Shown here piece after piece: positions 1-8,201 of a DNA stretch of 37,455 nt. This DNA is from Candidatus Zhuqueibacterota bacterium (lineage in GTDB: Bacteria; Zhuqueibacterota; Zhuqueibacteria; Residuimicrobiales; Oceaniaggregativiventaceae): the NCBI GenBank assembly GCA_016929055.1, contig JAFGJN010000052.1, positions 1-37,455 of the forward strand, given 5' to 3'. Both the position numbers and the translations under genes were made by a program. The notes under the pieces are model-generated. The model made no database searches. It saw only the letters and a program-made list of their open reading frames with translations, and was not told the origin of the DNA. Each line of letters starts with the position of its first letter. Positions within the stretch are counted from its first letter, which is position 1.

Positions 1-432
1 CGGCACCGATACGACGGTGTGCTGAGGGGCAGATTCGACAGTCGACGGCTGAGCCTCCAGATCGCTCTGAAGATCGTTGATGCGTCGATCGCGTTCCGCC
101 AGCTCGGCCTTGAGATTTGCCAGCTGCACATCGCGTTCGCTGATGGTTTTTTCCAGTTGAATAATCTCAGCCTCCGCATCGACCGGATCCGCGGGTTCCG
201 TTACTTTCGCCGATTCTTGTTTTTTGCTGTCCGGGGTCAATCCCAGCAGCCGCAACACTTCATCTTCATCGCTCTGACCGCTTTGGTTTTTTTCGGTCAA
301 AACAGGCTCATCTGCCGATGTAGAGCCGGATTCATAAACCGCGTTGTCCGCTTTGCGCGACGACGAACAGGACATGAGCAAAAAAAGCGCTACCAGACCA
401 GCAAAAATCCTTACCCCGTATATCCGTCTCAT
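1..432 (-). CDS. Lipoprotein with coiled coil, 3' end cut by window edge
   Basis: The minus strand reads open from an ATG at 432 to the window edge, giving 144 residues without a stop. A GGAGAGAG Shine-Dalgarno sequence lies just upstream. The N-terminus is a lipoprotein signal: RR at residues 2-3, a hydrophobic core, and a lipobox LMSC followed by a Ser-rich linker. The mature part is acidic and polar. From about residue 100 it has heptad-like charged segments (QLEKTISERDVQLANLK, ELAERDRRINDLQ) that predict a coiled coil. It is therefore probably anchored to a membrane and elongated in the periplasm. I do not recognise the family. It follows lgt, the enzyme that lipidates such proteins, but is separated from it by 440 bp with its own candidate promoter. 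The C-terminal domain, which would reveal the function, lies outside the window. Confidence 0.8.
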   Translation of the reverse strand, partial: MRRIYGVRIFAGLVALFLLMSCSSSRKADNAVYESGSTSADEPVLTEKNQSGQSDEDEVLRLLGLTPDSKKQESAKVTEPADPVDAEAEIIQLEKTISERDVQLANLKAELAERDRRINDLQSDLEAQPSTVESAPQHTVVSVP

Positions 433-872
433 CTCTCTCTCCTCAATAGAGTTAGACCTGGTCAAATTTCCACCCGGATCCCTTTCCCACGGAATCCCCA
501 AATACTCATCTGCTGAATACGACGATCTTGCTATTTTGCGAAACATGACACTGGCCGGCATTCATCAGGTTGATCCGATCCTCTCTCCTGCCGACTGTTT
601 GGGAGCCACTGCCTTGAGGCAGAGCTCCATCGCCTGAATGTGTCTGCCGATGTTCCTGAACGACACAACCTTTTTTCCGACAACAGCGTTCAGCAAGGAA
701 ACTCGAGGTGCGGCAACGAATGATGCGAAAAACCCGGGAGACGGTCTGTTGCAGGACAACAGGATTATCTCAATGTATTAAAGTCGCCGATAAAAGTCAA
801 GATCTTTTTATCTTTTAAAGAACGCTAAATACATTAATATGATTCACTTAGGCTATCTCGCGCAATTCGCCT
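433..872 (-). other. 440-bp gene-free stretch: structured leader of the lipoprotein gene
   Basis: No convincing gene lies here. A 64-codon minus-strand reading frame at 565-759 has no ribosome binding site or family features. The minus strand carries a promoter candidate near 772-800 and then about 330 nt before the lipoprotein ATG. That leader has three visible inverted repeats: 746-751 with 757-762, 656-662 with 687-693, and a strong hairpin at 602-628 (GGAGC and CTGCC arms, TCAA loop). It could be a long 5' leader or an unannotated small RNA. I could not match it to 6S, RNase P, tmRNA, SRP or a known riboswitch by eye. Confidence 0.45.
772..800 (-). promoter_or_regulatory. Candidate sigma70-type promoter for the lipoprotein gene
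   Basis: On the minus strand a -35 box TTGACT (795-800) and a -10 box TACATT (772-777) are separated by exactly 17 bp. They lie in AT-rich sequence about 70 bp past the lgt stop codon. The start site would fall near 765, giving a leader of about 330 nt to the lipoprotein ATG. Confidence 0.5.
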
Positions 873-1691
873 TCAATGGGATTCTTGCCGTTTTTTACGC
901 AACCCCATTATCAACCCAATTGCACCTGCAACCACAAAGGCAAGGCTGATCGCCTGATTCATGCTCAAATCCTTGCCTGCGCAAGTAAACCAGACCATGG
1001 TTTCTTCATAATAGCGGATCAAATCGATGGCAAATCGCGCAATGCCATAGAGAATGAGAAAAAGAAAGAACAAAAACCCATCAAAATACTTTCGCCGGTC
1101 CATAGTCAAAAGAACGATAAAAATAATCAGACCATAAAGCGAGGAATAGAGCTGTGCCGGAATCAAAGGAAGACCGGGAAAGACTTCGCCGGCCGGACTG
1201 TGGGCCGGAAAGACGACACACAGACCGTGGCCGTTTTCGCAGGGCAAACCGAAACAACAGCCGTTGAGAAAACAACCGATACGGGTGAGAAAAATACCGA
1301 GTCCCACACTGGGCATAATGACATCGGCAAAACGAAAAAAGTTCAACCGGTGTCGGCGCAGGTAAAGAAAAGCTCCGGCAAAGGACAACAAAACACCGCC
1401 CAAAAGCGTCAGGCCGGCCAAACCGATCTGGCCGTCGCTCTGGAAAGGATTGATCGTATCCAGCCATCGGCCGCGGAATTCATCCAGATGAAACATCACA
1501 TACATCAACCGCGATCCGACAATGGAACTGACGAGAATAATCACAGCCAAATCCATGATTCGATCGGGATTGACATCACGGGTTTTGGCGCGTTTGACCG
1601 CCAGCCAGATGCCGAACAAAAACGAGAGGGCGAGCATGACACCATAAGCTCGCAGTTCGAATGGACCGATTTTAAACAGTACCGGATGCAC
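873..1691 (-). CDS. lgt: Prolipoprotein diacylglyceryl transferase
   Basis: Lgt transfers a diacylglyceryl group from phosphatidylglycerol to the lipobox cysteine of prolipoproteins in the inner membrane, the first step of lipoprotein maturation. The 272-residue product has the usual length and about seven hydrophobic segments. It carries the family signature TRIGCFLNGCCFG near residues 136-148, and the N-terminal FELRAYGVMLALSF resembles the family start. The start codon is GTG at 1691, behind a strong AGGAGG that overlaps the rodA stop codon, so translation is probably coupled to rodA. It is the last gene of the elongasome operon. A lipoprotein gene follows it. Confidence 0.96.
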   Translation of the reverse strand: MHPVLFKIGPFELRAYGVMLALSFLFGIWLAVKRAKTRDVNPDRIMDLAVIILVSSIVGSRLMYVMFHLDEFRGRWLDTINPFQSDGQIGLAGLTLLGGVLLSFAGAFLYLRRHRLNFFRFADVIMPSVGLGIFLTRIGCFLNGCCFGLPCENGHGLCVVFPAHSPAGEVFPGLPLIPAQLYSSLYGLIIFIVLLTMDRRKYFDGFLFFLFLILYGIARFAIDLIRYYEETMVWFTCAGKDLSMNQAISLAFVVAGAIGLIMGLRKKRQESH

Positions 1692-1700
1692 ACGTTCCTC

Positions 1701-2930
1701 CTAACGATAATAGTGATAACGACGCATGGAAACATTGGCGATCAATCCTGCCATAATCAAACTGGTGATCATGGAGGAGCCGCCGTAACTGATAAAAGGC
1801 AAGGGCAAGCCGGTCACGGGCATAATCCCGACCGTCATGCCGATATTGACAACGACTTGAAAGGCAAAAAGAGTGACCAGTCCGGCAACCGACAAACTTC
1901 CAAACCGATCGTTGGAAGCGGCGGCGATCCCTATTCCTCGCCACAAAAAGGCAAAGAAAACCGCCAGCACGATCAAGGAACCGACAAACCCCCATTCCTC
2001 GGCAAGAACAGAAAAAATAAAATCGGTGTGCTGAGCCGGAAGGAACCGCAATTGCGTTTGTGTTCCCTGTAAAAAGCCCTTGCCCAGCAAACCACCCGAA
2101 CCGATGGCCACCTTGGATTGAATGATCTGGTAGCCGGCACCCTGCGGATCGGAAACCAGCCCGAGAAAAGTCAGGATGCGGTTTTGTTGATAGGGATGAA
2201 GCTCGCTCCAGATCTGCGGGGCGAGAATGCCCACCAGTATATTGAGAAAAAAAACACTCCAAAAAACCGGAGCACTTTTCCCTGAAAAAAAGAGCATACT
2301 GCTGATGAGAAGAATACTGAAAAAAAAAGTCCAGAAATTGAACGAAGCGATAAAGGTGAGAAAGGGCGAAACAATGATAAAAATCGCGATCGGCTTCAAT
2401 CCGCGCCAATAGAGCATGGGAAGTGTGACCACCAAAAAGGCCAGCGCGGTTCCGAGGTCGGGTTGTTTGATCACCAAAGCAAACGGGAGCAGAGCCAACC
2501 CAAATACCGTCAGCAGTGTCCGAAAACGGTTGGGGTCGAGGTCGTCGTTGCTCAGATAGCGCGCCAGAGTGAGGACGAGCATGGGTTTCATGAATTCGGA
2601 GGGCTGGAACTTGATGCTCCCCAGCTCGAACCAGCGATTGGCGCTGCCGGCACTGCCACCGATCAGATCGAGTAAAATCAGGCTGACAATCAGACCGGCA
2701 TAGCCGATATAACAGAGCTCCCGATACCAACGCGTGGGCACGAATGTAATCAACACCATCAGCATCAACCCGATGGCAATCCAAATCAATTGTTTGTTGA
2801 AATTTTCGCGCATAGGCAGGGATTGACTGCTGCTGGTCGAGCTGTAAACGGCCAGACAGCTGAAAACCAGAATGAGCAAAACCATGGCGAAAAAGTACCA
2901 ATCGATTTTTTTTCGATCAAAAAGGCCCAT
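1701..2930 (-). CDS. rodA: Rod-shape SEDS glycosyltransferase RodA
   Basis: RodA polymerises lipid II glycan strands during cell elongation, in complex with the transpeptidase PBP2 encoded just upstream. The product has 409 residues from the ATG at 2930, with about ten membrane helices. SEDS motifs are visible: KFQPSEFMKP near residue 110 and the C-terminal GLPLPFISYGGSSM. I chose the ATG preceded by GGAAAAG at 5-nt spacing; an in-frame TTG at 2942 would add four residues. A 295-bp gap with its own promoter candidate and an 11-bp inverted repeat separates it from mrdA, so it may be expressed partly on its own. Its stop codon overlaps the lgt ribosome binding site. Confidence 0.96.
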   Translation of the reverse strand: MGLFDRKKIDWYFFAMVLLILVFSCLAVYSSTSSSQSLPMRENFNKQLIWIAIGLMLMVLITFVPTRWYRELCYIGYAGLIVSLILLDLIGGSAGSANRWFELGSIKFQPSEFMKPMLVLTLARYLSNDDLDPNRFRTLLTVFGLALLPFALVIKQPDLGTALAFLVVTLPMLYWRGLKPIAIFIIVSPFLTFIASFNFWTFFFSILLISSMLFFSGKSAPVFWSVFFLNILVGILAPQIWSELHPYQQNRILTFLGLVSDPQGAGYQIIQSKVAIGSGGLLGKGFLQGTQTQLRFLPAQHTDFIFSVLAEEWGFVGSLIVLAVFFAFLWRGIGIAAASNDRFGSLSVAGLVTLFAFQVVVNIGMTVGIMPVTGLPLPFISYGGSSMITSLIMAGLIANVSMRRYHYYR

Positions 2931-3055
2931 CGACTTTTCCAAATTGTGCTTTCAACCTGCTCGAAACAGCGCCACCGCATCCGATTCGCTTAAAAATTCA
3001 TTGTTTTTCATTTATGTCATCAACAGATTTTAGCAGCATAATTTACCTTTCACTG

Positions 3056-3079
3056 GTGTCCGGTCGTTCGACCGGACAC
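3056..3079. repeat. Perfect 11-bp inverted repeat in the rodA leader
   Basis: The arms GTGTCCGGTCG and CGACCGGACAC are perfect reverse complements with 2 nt between them. As RNA they would form a GC-rich hairpin of about 10 bp with a four-base loop. No T-run follows on either strand, so it is not a standard intrinsic terminator. It lies just downstream of the predicted rodA start site and could be an mRNA stability hairpin, an attenuation element or a protein-binding operator. Confidence 0.7.
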
Positions 3080-3094
3080 TAATGTTTACCTACT

Positions 3095-3123
3095 ATTAAA
3101 TCGAACCTTGTGACAAAGGGCAA
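3095..3123 (-). promoter_or_regulatory. Candidate internal promoter for rodA-lgt
   Basis: On the minus strand a -35 box TTGCCC (3118-3123) and a -10 box TTTAAT (3095-3100) are 17 bp apart. The predicted start site near 3088 precedes the inverted repeat at 3056-3079 and gives a leader of about 160 nt to the rodA ATG. Confidence 0.4.
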
Positions 3124-3225
3124 AATTGCAAACCTGATCTGTCGTCAATGAAAACCATCGCTTTTTTATATCAATTAGGGTGTGTGGTGTCACTAAATGG
3201 GGCACCGGTGATTGTTTTGGGAATC

Positions 3226-5007
3226 TCATTCATTCTTTTGACGAGCTTGGCGTGGATAGAGATCAAAATAGCGTCTCAGTATTCGTGCGGCAATCGGCGC
3301 CGCAACCCCACCGCCTCCACCGCCGTTTTCGACAAAGACACAGATCGCCACCTGCGGCCGCTCATAAGGCGCAAAACCGATAAACCAGGCATGGGACTCG
3401 CCGTGTGGATTTTGTGCTGTACCCGTTTTTCCGGCGACCTCAATTCCCGGTACCGCCGAAGCTCGGCCCGTTCCACCTTCGGCATTGACCACCTGAACCA
3501 TTCCTTCGGTCAGAACCTCCAGTGTTTCCGGCGAAATACCCTCGAGGCTTTCGGACTGCGGTCGAATCCACAGTGTGTCACCCTCAGCGGGACGATAAAC
3601 CGCTCGCAGCAGATGTGGCTGATGACAAATACCGCGGTTGCCCAAAATCATGGCAAACTGGGCCATCTGCAGAGGTGTAGTCAGCAGATCGCCCTGACCG
3701 ATGCCGAGATTGAGCATCTGGCCACGCGTCCATCCCCCCTTTCCATAGGTCTTGTCAAGATAAACCCGATCCGGCACCAGTCCCGCCGCTTCACCGGGAA
3801 TGTCGATGCCGGTGGGTTGTCCGAAGCGAAATTTTCTCGCCATCTCGGCCCACCGATCCACATCAACCTTGAGACTCAGCGCATAAAAATAGGTATTGCA
3901 GGATTCACGAATAGCGCCGAGCAGATCAAGGGTACCATGGCCCGCTTCATTCCAACAACTAAACGAACGCGAGCCAAGCCGGTAGAAACCCGGACAGTGT
4001 ACACGGGAATTCGGTGAAATAACACCATCCTGCAGCGCCGCAGCTGCGAGTACGAGCTTAAAAGTAGATCCCGGTGGATAGCTGCTTTTTACCATACGAT
4101 CATAGAGCGGCTTATCATCGGCCGTGATCAAGTGACGCCATTCTTCGATGCTGATACCGTCGCTGAAAAGGTCGAGATCATAATCCGGTTTGCTGCACAA
4201 GGCCAGAATTTCTCCGTTGCGCGCATCGACAAGCGCCAGACCGCCGCGTTTTTGCACAAACAGCTCTTCGGCAAATGCCTGCAGCCGCACATCCAGACTC
4301 AGATGCAGGTCTTCTCCCCTGACTTGTGCTATTTCGCCGTCCATAACGATGTCGCGCACTTCGCGGCCGAGCGCATCGACTTCCACAAAATCGTAACCGA
4401 GGTGGCCGCGCAACCGCTGATCATAAAGCCGTTCCAATCCCGCCTTACCCACCAGGTCGCCCGGACGCAAACCCGCATAGCGTTCCGATTTTAGTTCGGC
4501 ACGCGCCACTTCTCCGAGGTACCCGAACAGATGCGGCGCTCTGACAGGTGAAGGATAAATTCGTTTGGGTTCGATTTCATAAAATACGCCGGGCAAAGAC
4601 AGCTTCCATTCCTCGATACTCACCAGAGTAGCGTAATCAATATTTCTTCGAATGCGCACCGCCGAAAAGGGGCTTTCGGCTTTGCTCAATTCCGCCTTCA
4701 GCACTTTTGTATCGACTCCGATGATCTGCGACAACCGCTCCATGGTGCTGTCGTTGCCAAGAGTTTCATAAGGCGTGGCATAGAGCGTATAGGCGGGGCT
4801 GTTGTCGACTAAAATGGTGCAGTTGCGATCGAAAATCAAACCTCTATCAGGATGCAAAACAAAACGCCGGATGCGGTTGCTCTCGGAATGGCGAAAATAC
4901 TCTTGTCGCTGATGGATCTGCAGCTGAAACAATTTGATCGCCAGGACCAGAAAAAACAAAGCAACGATGCTGGAAAAAACAAGCCGCTTTGGGGCCAAAT
5001 CGATCAT
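3226..5007 (-). CDS. mrdA: Penicillin-binding protein 2, elongation transpeptidase
   Basis: PBP2 is the D,D-transpeptidase that cross-links peptidoglycan during lateral wall growth; it is anchored in the inner membrane and works with RodA and MreC. The 593-residue protein has one N-terminal membrane helix (about residues 9-27), a pedestal domain with the HPDRGLIFDRN motif near 52-62, and a C-terminal penicillin-binding domain. All three active-site motifs are present: S314-T-F-K317, S369-C-N371 and K527-T-G. The FSCWNEAGHGTLDLLGAI segment before the SCN motif is typical of class B elongation PBPs. The ATG at 5007 gives the expected start with a short cytoplasmic tail. It sits 42 bp after mreD, as in many rod-shaped bacteria. 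Confidence 0.97.
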   Translation of the reverse strand: MIDLAPKRLVFSSIVALFFLVLAIKLFQLQIHQRQEYFRHSESNRIRRFVLHPDRGLIFDRNCTILVDNSPAYTLYATPYETLGNDSTMERLSQIIGVDTKVLKAELSKAESPFSAVRIRRNIDYATLVSIEEWKLSLPGVFYEIEPKRIYPSPVRAPHLFGYLGEVARAELKSERYAGLRPGDLVGKAGLERLYDQRLRGHLGYDFVEVDALGREVRDIVMDGEIAQVRGEDLHLSLDVRLQAFAEELFVQKRGGLALVDARNGEILALCSKPDYDLDLFSDGISIEEWRHLITADDKPLYDRMVKSSYPPGSTFKLVLAAAALQDGVISPNSRVHCPGFYRLGSRSFSCWNEAGHGTLDLLGAIRESCNTYFYALSLKVDVDRWAEMARKFRFGQPTGIDIPGEAAGLVPDRVYLDKTYGKGGWTRGQMLNLGIGQGDLLTTPLQMAQFAMILGNRGICHQPHLLRAVYRPAEGDTLWIRPQSESLEGISPETLEVLTEGMVQVVNAEGGTGRASAVPGIEVAGKTGTAQNPHGESHAWFIGFAPYERPQVAICVFVENGGGGGGVAAPIAARILRRYFDLYPRQARQKNE

Positions 5008-5049
5008 GCGCGTTGCCCGAAGACGTTTTTTATACCTTTGCCATCGGTT

Positions 5050-5547
5050 TTAATCATACGGTTCCTCACCAAAAGCCGAGCTGTGACACCACACCCTTTC
5101 TGGTACCAAAGAAAGCACAATAAACCCGACTACAGCCGTATAGAGTGCAGATGTAGAAGCCGAAATCAAATCGTTGCGGTTGGGGTCAAAGCTGGACAAG
5201 AGGGCGATGAGAACATTGTGCAGCAGATCCAGAGCGAACAGAGCAACGGTCGGTCGCCACCAGGTCTGGGCACGCCGGCTGGAAAAAAGAGTGCCGCCGA
5301 TAAACCCGACAAGGGTCTTGACGAACGCCTGTAAACCCAGAATTCCGGAAACGGCGGCGTCCTGAAAGAGACCGACCGCGAATCCGTAAACCGTGGTGGT
5401 GAGGCGCTGTTCGCGAATTGCGATAATTAACAAATAGATCAGCACCAGATTGGGACACGCACCGCGGATCGCGATCAGATCGATGACGCTGTTCTGCAGC
5501 AAAACCGCAAGCAAAAGCAGCACCAGATGGATCAATTGTCTCATCAT
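5050..5547 (-). CDS. mreD: Rod-shape-determining protein MreD
   Basis: MreD is a small integral membrane protein of the elongasome. It links MreC to the membrane and supports PBP2-RodA activity. From the ATG at 5547 the protein has 165 residues and five to six predicted membrane helices; the segment NLVLIYLLIIAIREQR and the GFAVGLFQDAAVSGILGLQAF region are typical of the family. Two tandem ATG codons (5547 and 5544) lie 8-12 nt downstream of GAGGG. An in-frame TTG at 5565 that overlaps the mreC stop codon is a less likely start. The order mreC-mreD-mrdA is conserved. Confidence 0.93.
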   Translation of the reverse strand: MMRQLIHLVLLLLAVLLQNSVIDLIAIRGACPNLVLIYLLIIAIREQRLTTTVYGFAVGLFQDAAVSGILGLQAFVKTLVGFIGGTLFSSRRAQTWWRPTVALFALDLLHNVLIALLSSFDPNRNDLISASTSALYTAVVGFIVLSLVPERVWCHSSAFGEEPYD

Positions 5548-5561
5548 TGAGCAAGGCACCC

Positions 5562-6392
5562 TCAAAAACCGGCTGGGCGAAATTCGAACGGGTCCGCCAG
5601 AGTGTTCCAGCCGCTGCGCAAAATTGTCACCTCTTCCAGTCGATCAAAATCAACCGTCGGACGGACGCGTATTTGTTGAAACAACACCGATTGTCCAATC
5701 TCGACTCGAGAGGCGATACCCACGGGCAATCCCTTTGGAAAAATGGAACTCATTCCCGAGGTAACGATCGTATCGCCGACCGCCACATCGGCGCGGTGAT
5801 GCACGCCAGCAAGCTCTCCTTCATCACCTTCGAGCCATTGAAAGATCCCTTCGGCACGGCTGCGCCGAACCCGGGCTGCCACGCGAAAATTGCGGTCCGC
5901 TAAAAGATGCACGGTGCTGGCGGATTCACCGGCATGGAGAATTTTACCGACCAGACCGTCGGAAGAAATGACCGGCATATGCTCCACAACGCCGTTGCTT
6001 TTGCCGACGGAAACGACTAAAGTATGAATGCCAATACGATTGCGGCCGAGCACTCGAGCCGGCAACGCATCGTATCGGTTCAGATAATCGAGGTGCAGCA
6101 GGCGGCGCAGACGAACGTTCTCCAATTCAGCCTCCCGCAAACGCAGCTGTTCCAGCCGCAATCGAGCGTTTTCCAGGCGCAGATCTTCATTCTCGCTCTT
6201 GAGATGGCGCAATTCCACCAGCGTGCCCAGAGGAACAGCCAGTCGTCCCATTAAATCCACGGCAACTCGCTGTGCCGGCCCGTTTTGGGTTTGATCGTTG
6301 GCGAGAAATATCAAACCCAATGCCACCACCAACAACAACATCAAAACAGGATAGTCGCGGGAAACGGCGTATTTGCGAAACAAAGAGCTCAC
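5562..6392 (-). CDS. mreC: Rod-shape-determining protein MreC
   Basis: MreC is a periplasmic scaffold of the elongasome that activates PBP2. The 276-residue protein has one N-terminal membrane helix (about residues 14-31). A coiled-coil stretch rich in Glu, Leu and Arg follows (about 60-98, with LRLENARLRLEQLRLREAE), then the beta-domain with DGLVGKILHAGESASTVHLL and the late TSGMSSIFPKGLPVG motif typical of MreC. The start is a GTG whose bases overlap the stop codon of the upstream phosphoesterase gene (GTGA), which suggests translational coupling. The usual upstream neighbour mreB is absent here. Confidence 0.96.
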   Translation of the reverse strand: MSSLFRKYAVSRDYPVLMLLLVVALGLIFLANDQTQNGPAQRVAVDLMGRLAVPLGTLVELRHLKSENEDLRLENARLRLEQLRLREAELENVRLRRLLHLDYLNRYDALPARVLGRNRIGIHTLVVSVGKSNGVVEHMPVISSDGLVGKILHAGESASTVHLLADRNFRVAARVRRSRAEGIFQWLEGDEGELAGVHHRADVAVGDTIVTSGMSSIFPKGLPVGIASRVEIGQSVLFQQIRVRPTVDFDRLEEVTILRSGWNTLADPFEFRPAGF

Positions 6393-7180
6393 GATAGGCT
6401 GTGCTCCACTTGTCCGGCAAATCCCGGAGGCAAAACAGGTTTATAGCTCAAAGGCCGATCGCCGTCCCAGCAATATAACGCAGGACCCTCGGCTGTTATC
6501 TCGATAAAAGTAAAATCAGTCATCCAGGGACCGGGATTGAGGTACCAACCGCCGGCATAGTTGTCCAGCGCCGGCCAGTGCGTGTGCCCCAAAACCACAC
6601 AATCGTATCCCTCTTTGATTTTTTCATAAGCAAATCGGCGATAATCGATATCGGTATAGTCGGCCCGATCTTTTCCGGTCATTCGGCTCAGGCGCGAAAA
6701 AAAGAGGGCCAGGCGCACACCGCAATCGGGATGCAGAAGCCGATACAGCCGAATATTCAGCCGGTTGCGCAAAACCCGTTTAAGCAGGCGATAGAGGTAA
6801 TCGTTGCGCAGCAAGCCATCTCCGTGACACAGGTAGATACGCCGTCCCTCCGACTGCAAAACCCAATCATCAGCATGAATCTGAACGCCGATCTCTTGCA
6901 AAAATGTTCCCAGCCAAAAATCGTGGTTGCCGGCGAGATAATCGACTCGAACACCGGCCTGTGTCAATCGCAACAGTTCGCACAACACCCGAAAATGGTC
7001 GCGGAGGATAACGGTGTCGTATTCGAACCAAAAATCGAACAGATCGCCACAGATGACCAATCGATCCGCATGGGTTTCGACATAACGCAAAAACGACACC
7101 AATCGTTCGCGTCTCTGCTTTTCGATTTTTTCGGATGCACTGCCCAGATGCGCGTCGGAGATCAGCAGAATTTTTTCCAT
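6389..7180 (-). CDS. lpxH: LpxH-like UDP-2,3-diacylglucosamine hydrolase
   Basis: This is a calcineurin-type metallophosphoesterase most like LpxH, which cleaves UDP-2,3-diacylglucosamine to lipid X and UMP in lipid A synthesis. The 263-residue protein has the metal-binding motifs in order: D9-A-H11, G45-D46-LFDFWFEY, GNH86-D, CH119-GD and GH199-T-H201. The GDLFDFWFEY form of motif two is characteristic of LpxH rather than generic phosphoesterases. I chose the ATG at 7180, preceded by GGAAAGGAAAG and immediately followed by the first beta strand; longer upstream in-frame reading lacks a ribosome binding site. It heads the elongasome operon and overlaps mreC by 4 bp. Substrate specificity is inferred from the motifs, so a broader phosphoesterase role is possible. 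Confidence 0.85.
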   Translation of the reverse strand: MEKILLISDAHLGSASEKIEKQRRERLVSFLRYVETHADRLVICGDLFDFWFEYDTVILRDHFRVLCELLRLTQAGVRVDYLAGNHDFWLGTFLQEIGVQIHADDWVLQSEGRRIYLCHGDGLLRNDYLYRLLKRVLRNRLNIRLYRLLHPDCGVRLALFFSRLSRMTGKDRADYTDIDYRRFAYEKIKEGYDCVVLGHTHWPALDNYAGGWYLNPGPWMTDFTFIEITAEGPALYCWDGDRPLSYKPVLPPGFAGQVEHSLS

Positions 7181-7312
7181 GCTTTCCTTTCCAGAAATAC
7201 GAGGCAAAGGTATTAAAATTATGAATAGTTCCGCTGAAAAGCAAGGATGAACTTGAATTGCAACGGCGGATTTTGTATCTTGTGGAGAAAAGAGCCACGA
7301 CAAGGAAGTGCC
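7181..7312. promoter_or_regulatory. Divergent promoter region between lpxH and ispE
   Basis: This 132-bp spacer separates genes pointing apart. For ispE, a plus-strand -35 box TTGAAT (7253-7258) and a -10 box TATCTT (7276-7281) are 17 bp apart, followed by AAGGAAG just before the ATG. For lpxH, the minus strand has AT-rich sequence near 7205-7240 with only weak -10 and -35 matches. Confidence 0.4.
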
Positions 7313-8188
7313 ATGACCAGCGAATCCCTGACGCTTTCGGCGCCGGCCAAAATCAACCTGTTCCTACGCGTTCTTCACAGGCGGGCTGACGGCTTTCATG
7401 AACTGGAGACGATCTTTCAGGAAATCGACCTGGCGGACCGCCTGACCCTGACCTTCCGCCCTCAAGGGATCGAACTGAACTGCGACCAGCCCGAATTGCC
7501 CGTCGACGACGGCAATCTGGTCGTTCGAGCAGCACAAGCGCTGCAGCGGCTTTGCGGTATTCGCGCCGGATGCGCTCTGAATCTGGAAAAATGCATCCCC
7601 CTTTCAGCAGGACTGGGAGGCGGCAGCAGCGATGCGGCGGTGGCTTTGCTCGGACTCAACCATCTCTGGAATCTGCACCTCAGCCCCGAGACACTGTCGA
7701 CCCTTGCAGCGGCACTCGGTTCAGATGTGCCCTTTTTTCTCTCAGGCGGAACTGCCTACGCCACTGGACGCGGTGAAAGTCTCGTTCCTCTGAATGCCGA
7801 TCCGGCCTATGTCGGCTTGCTGGTCTACCCCAAACTGCGGATTTCCACTGCCTGGGCTTATCAAGCCGGCAGATTTAGCTTGACAAAGTCAAAAAATTAT
7901 TTTAATTTGAATTTTATATCGAACAGCTTGAATGACCCGAGTAGCTGGCAAGACCGCTTCGACAACGATCTGGAGGCGGTTGTATTTCGCCATCATCCGT
8001 TGATGGCCGAAATCCTCGCTGAATTTAAGCGCGCCGGAGCTTTTTACGCCCGAATGTCGGGCAGCGGCTCGACGCTGTTCGGTCTTTTCGACTCGGAAGA
8101 GTCGGCCCGTTCTGCTGAAAATCGTTTTGATCCGTACGATCGGTGGGTGTTTCGACCTGTTTACAGGCGACATCGTTCTTTATCGTGA
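7313..8188 (+). CDS. ispE: 4-diphosphocytidyl-2-C-methyl-D-erythritol kinase
   Basis: IspE is the GHMP-family kinase that phosphorylates CDP-methylerythritol with ATP in the MEP isoprenoid pathway. The 291-residue protein has the substrate-binding APAKINLFLRVL segment (about residues 10-21), the glycine-rich ATP loop PLSAGLGGGSSDAAVAL (about 93-109) and the C-terminal GHMP motif ARMSGSGSTLFGLF. The ATG at 7313 is preceded by AAGGAAG and puts the APAKINL motif at the usual distance from the N-terminus; the upstream in-frame extension overlaps the promoter. Presence of IspE implies that isoprenoid precursors for the undecaprenyl carrier are made by the MEP route. Confidence 0.96.
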   Translation: MTSESLTLSAPAKINLFLRVLHRRADGFHELETIFQEIDLADRLTLTFRPQGIELNCDQPELPVDDGNLVVRAAQALQRLCGIRAGCALNLEKCIPLSAGLGGGSSDAAVALLGLNHLWNLHLSPETLSTLAAALGSDVPFFLSGGTAYATGRGESLVPLNADPAYVGLLVYPKLRISTAWAYQAGRFSLTKSKNYFNLNFISNSLNDPSSWQDRFDNDLEAVVFRHHPLMAEILAEFKRAGAFYARMSGSGSTLFGLFDSEESARSAENRFDPYDRWVFRPVYRRHRSLS

Positions 8189-8201
8189 ATAAAGTGGTTG
8201 T

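Larger units (their letters stand above)
2931..3225 (-). other. mrdA-rodA intergenic leader
   Basis: This is an unusually long spacer inside an otherwise tight operon. On the minus strand it holds a promoter candidate (3095-3123), an 11-bp perfect inverted repeat (3056-3079) just past the predicted start site, and a possible 19-codon leader reading frame (ATG at 3011, stop at 2952) without a good ribosome binding site. I see no other gene in it. Confidence 0.5.

Noticed and set aside
545-580. Minus-strand ACCTGAT followed by AATGCCGG, reminiscent of a TPP riboswitch
   Set aside because: The CTGAGA element and the closing stems are missing, and the downstream gene is a lipoprotein without a thiamine link.
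876-2072. Open plus-strand frame of 398 codons opposite lgt and rodA
   Set aside because: It is antisense to two well-conserved genes, has low-complexity polar sequence, and shows no domain or ribosome binding site.
2952-3011. Possible 19-codon leader peptide before rodA
   Set aside because: No ribosome binding site, no codon bias towards an attenuation signal, and length within chance expectation.
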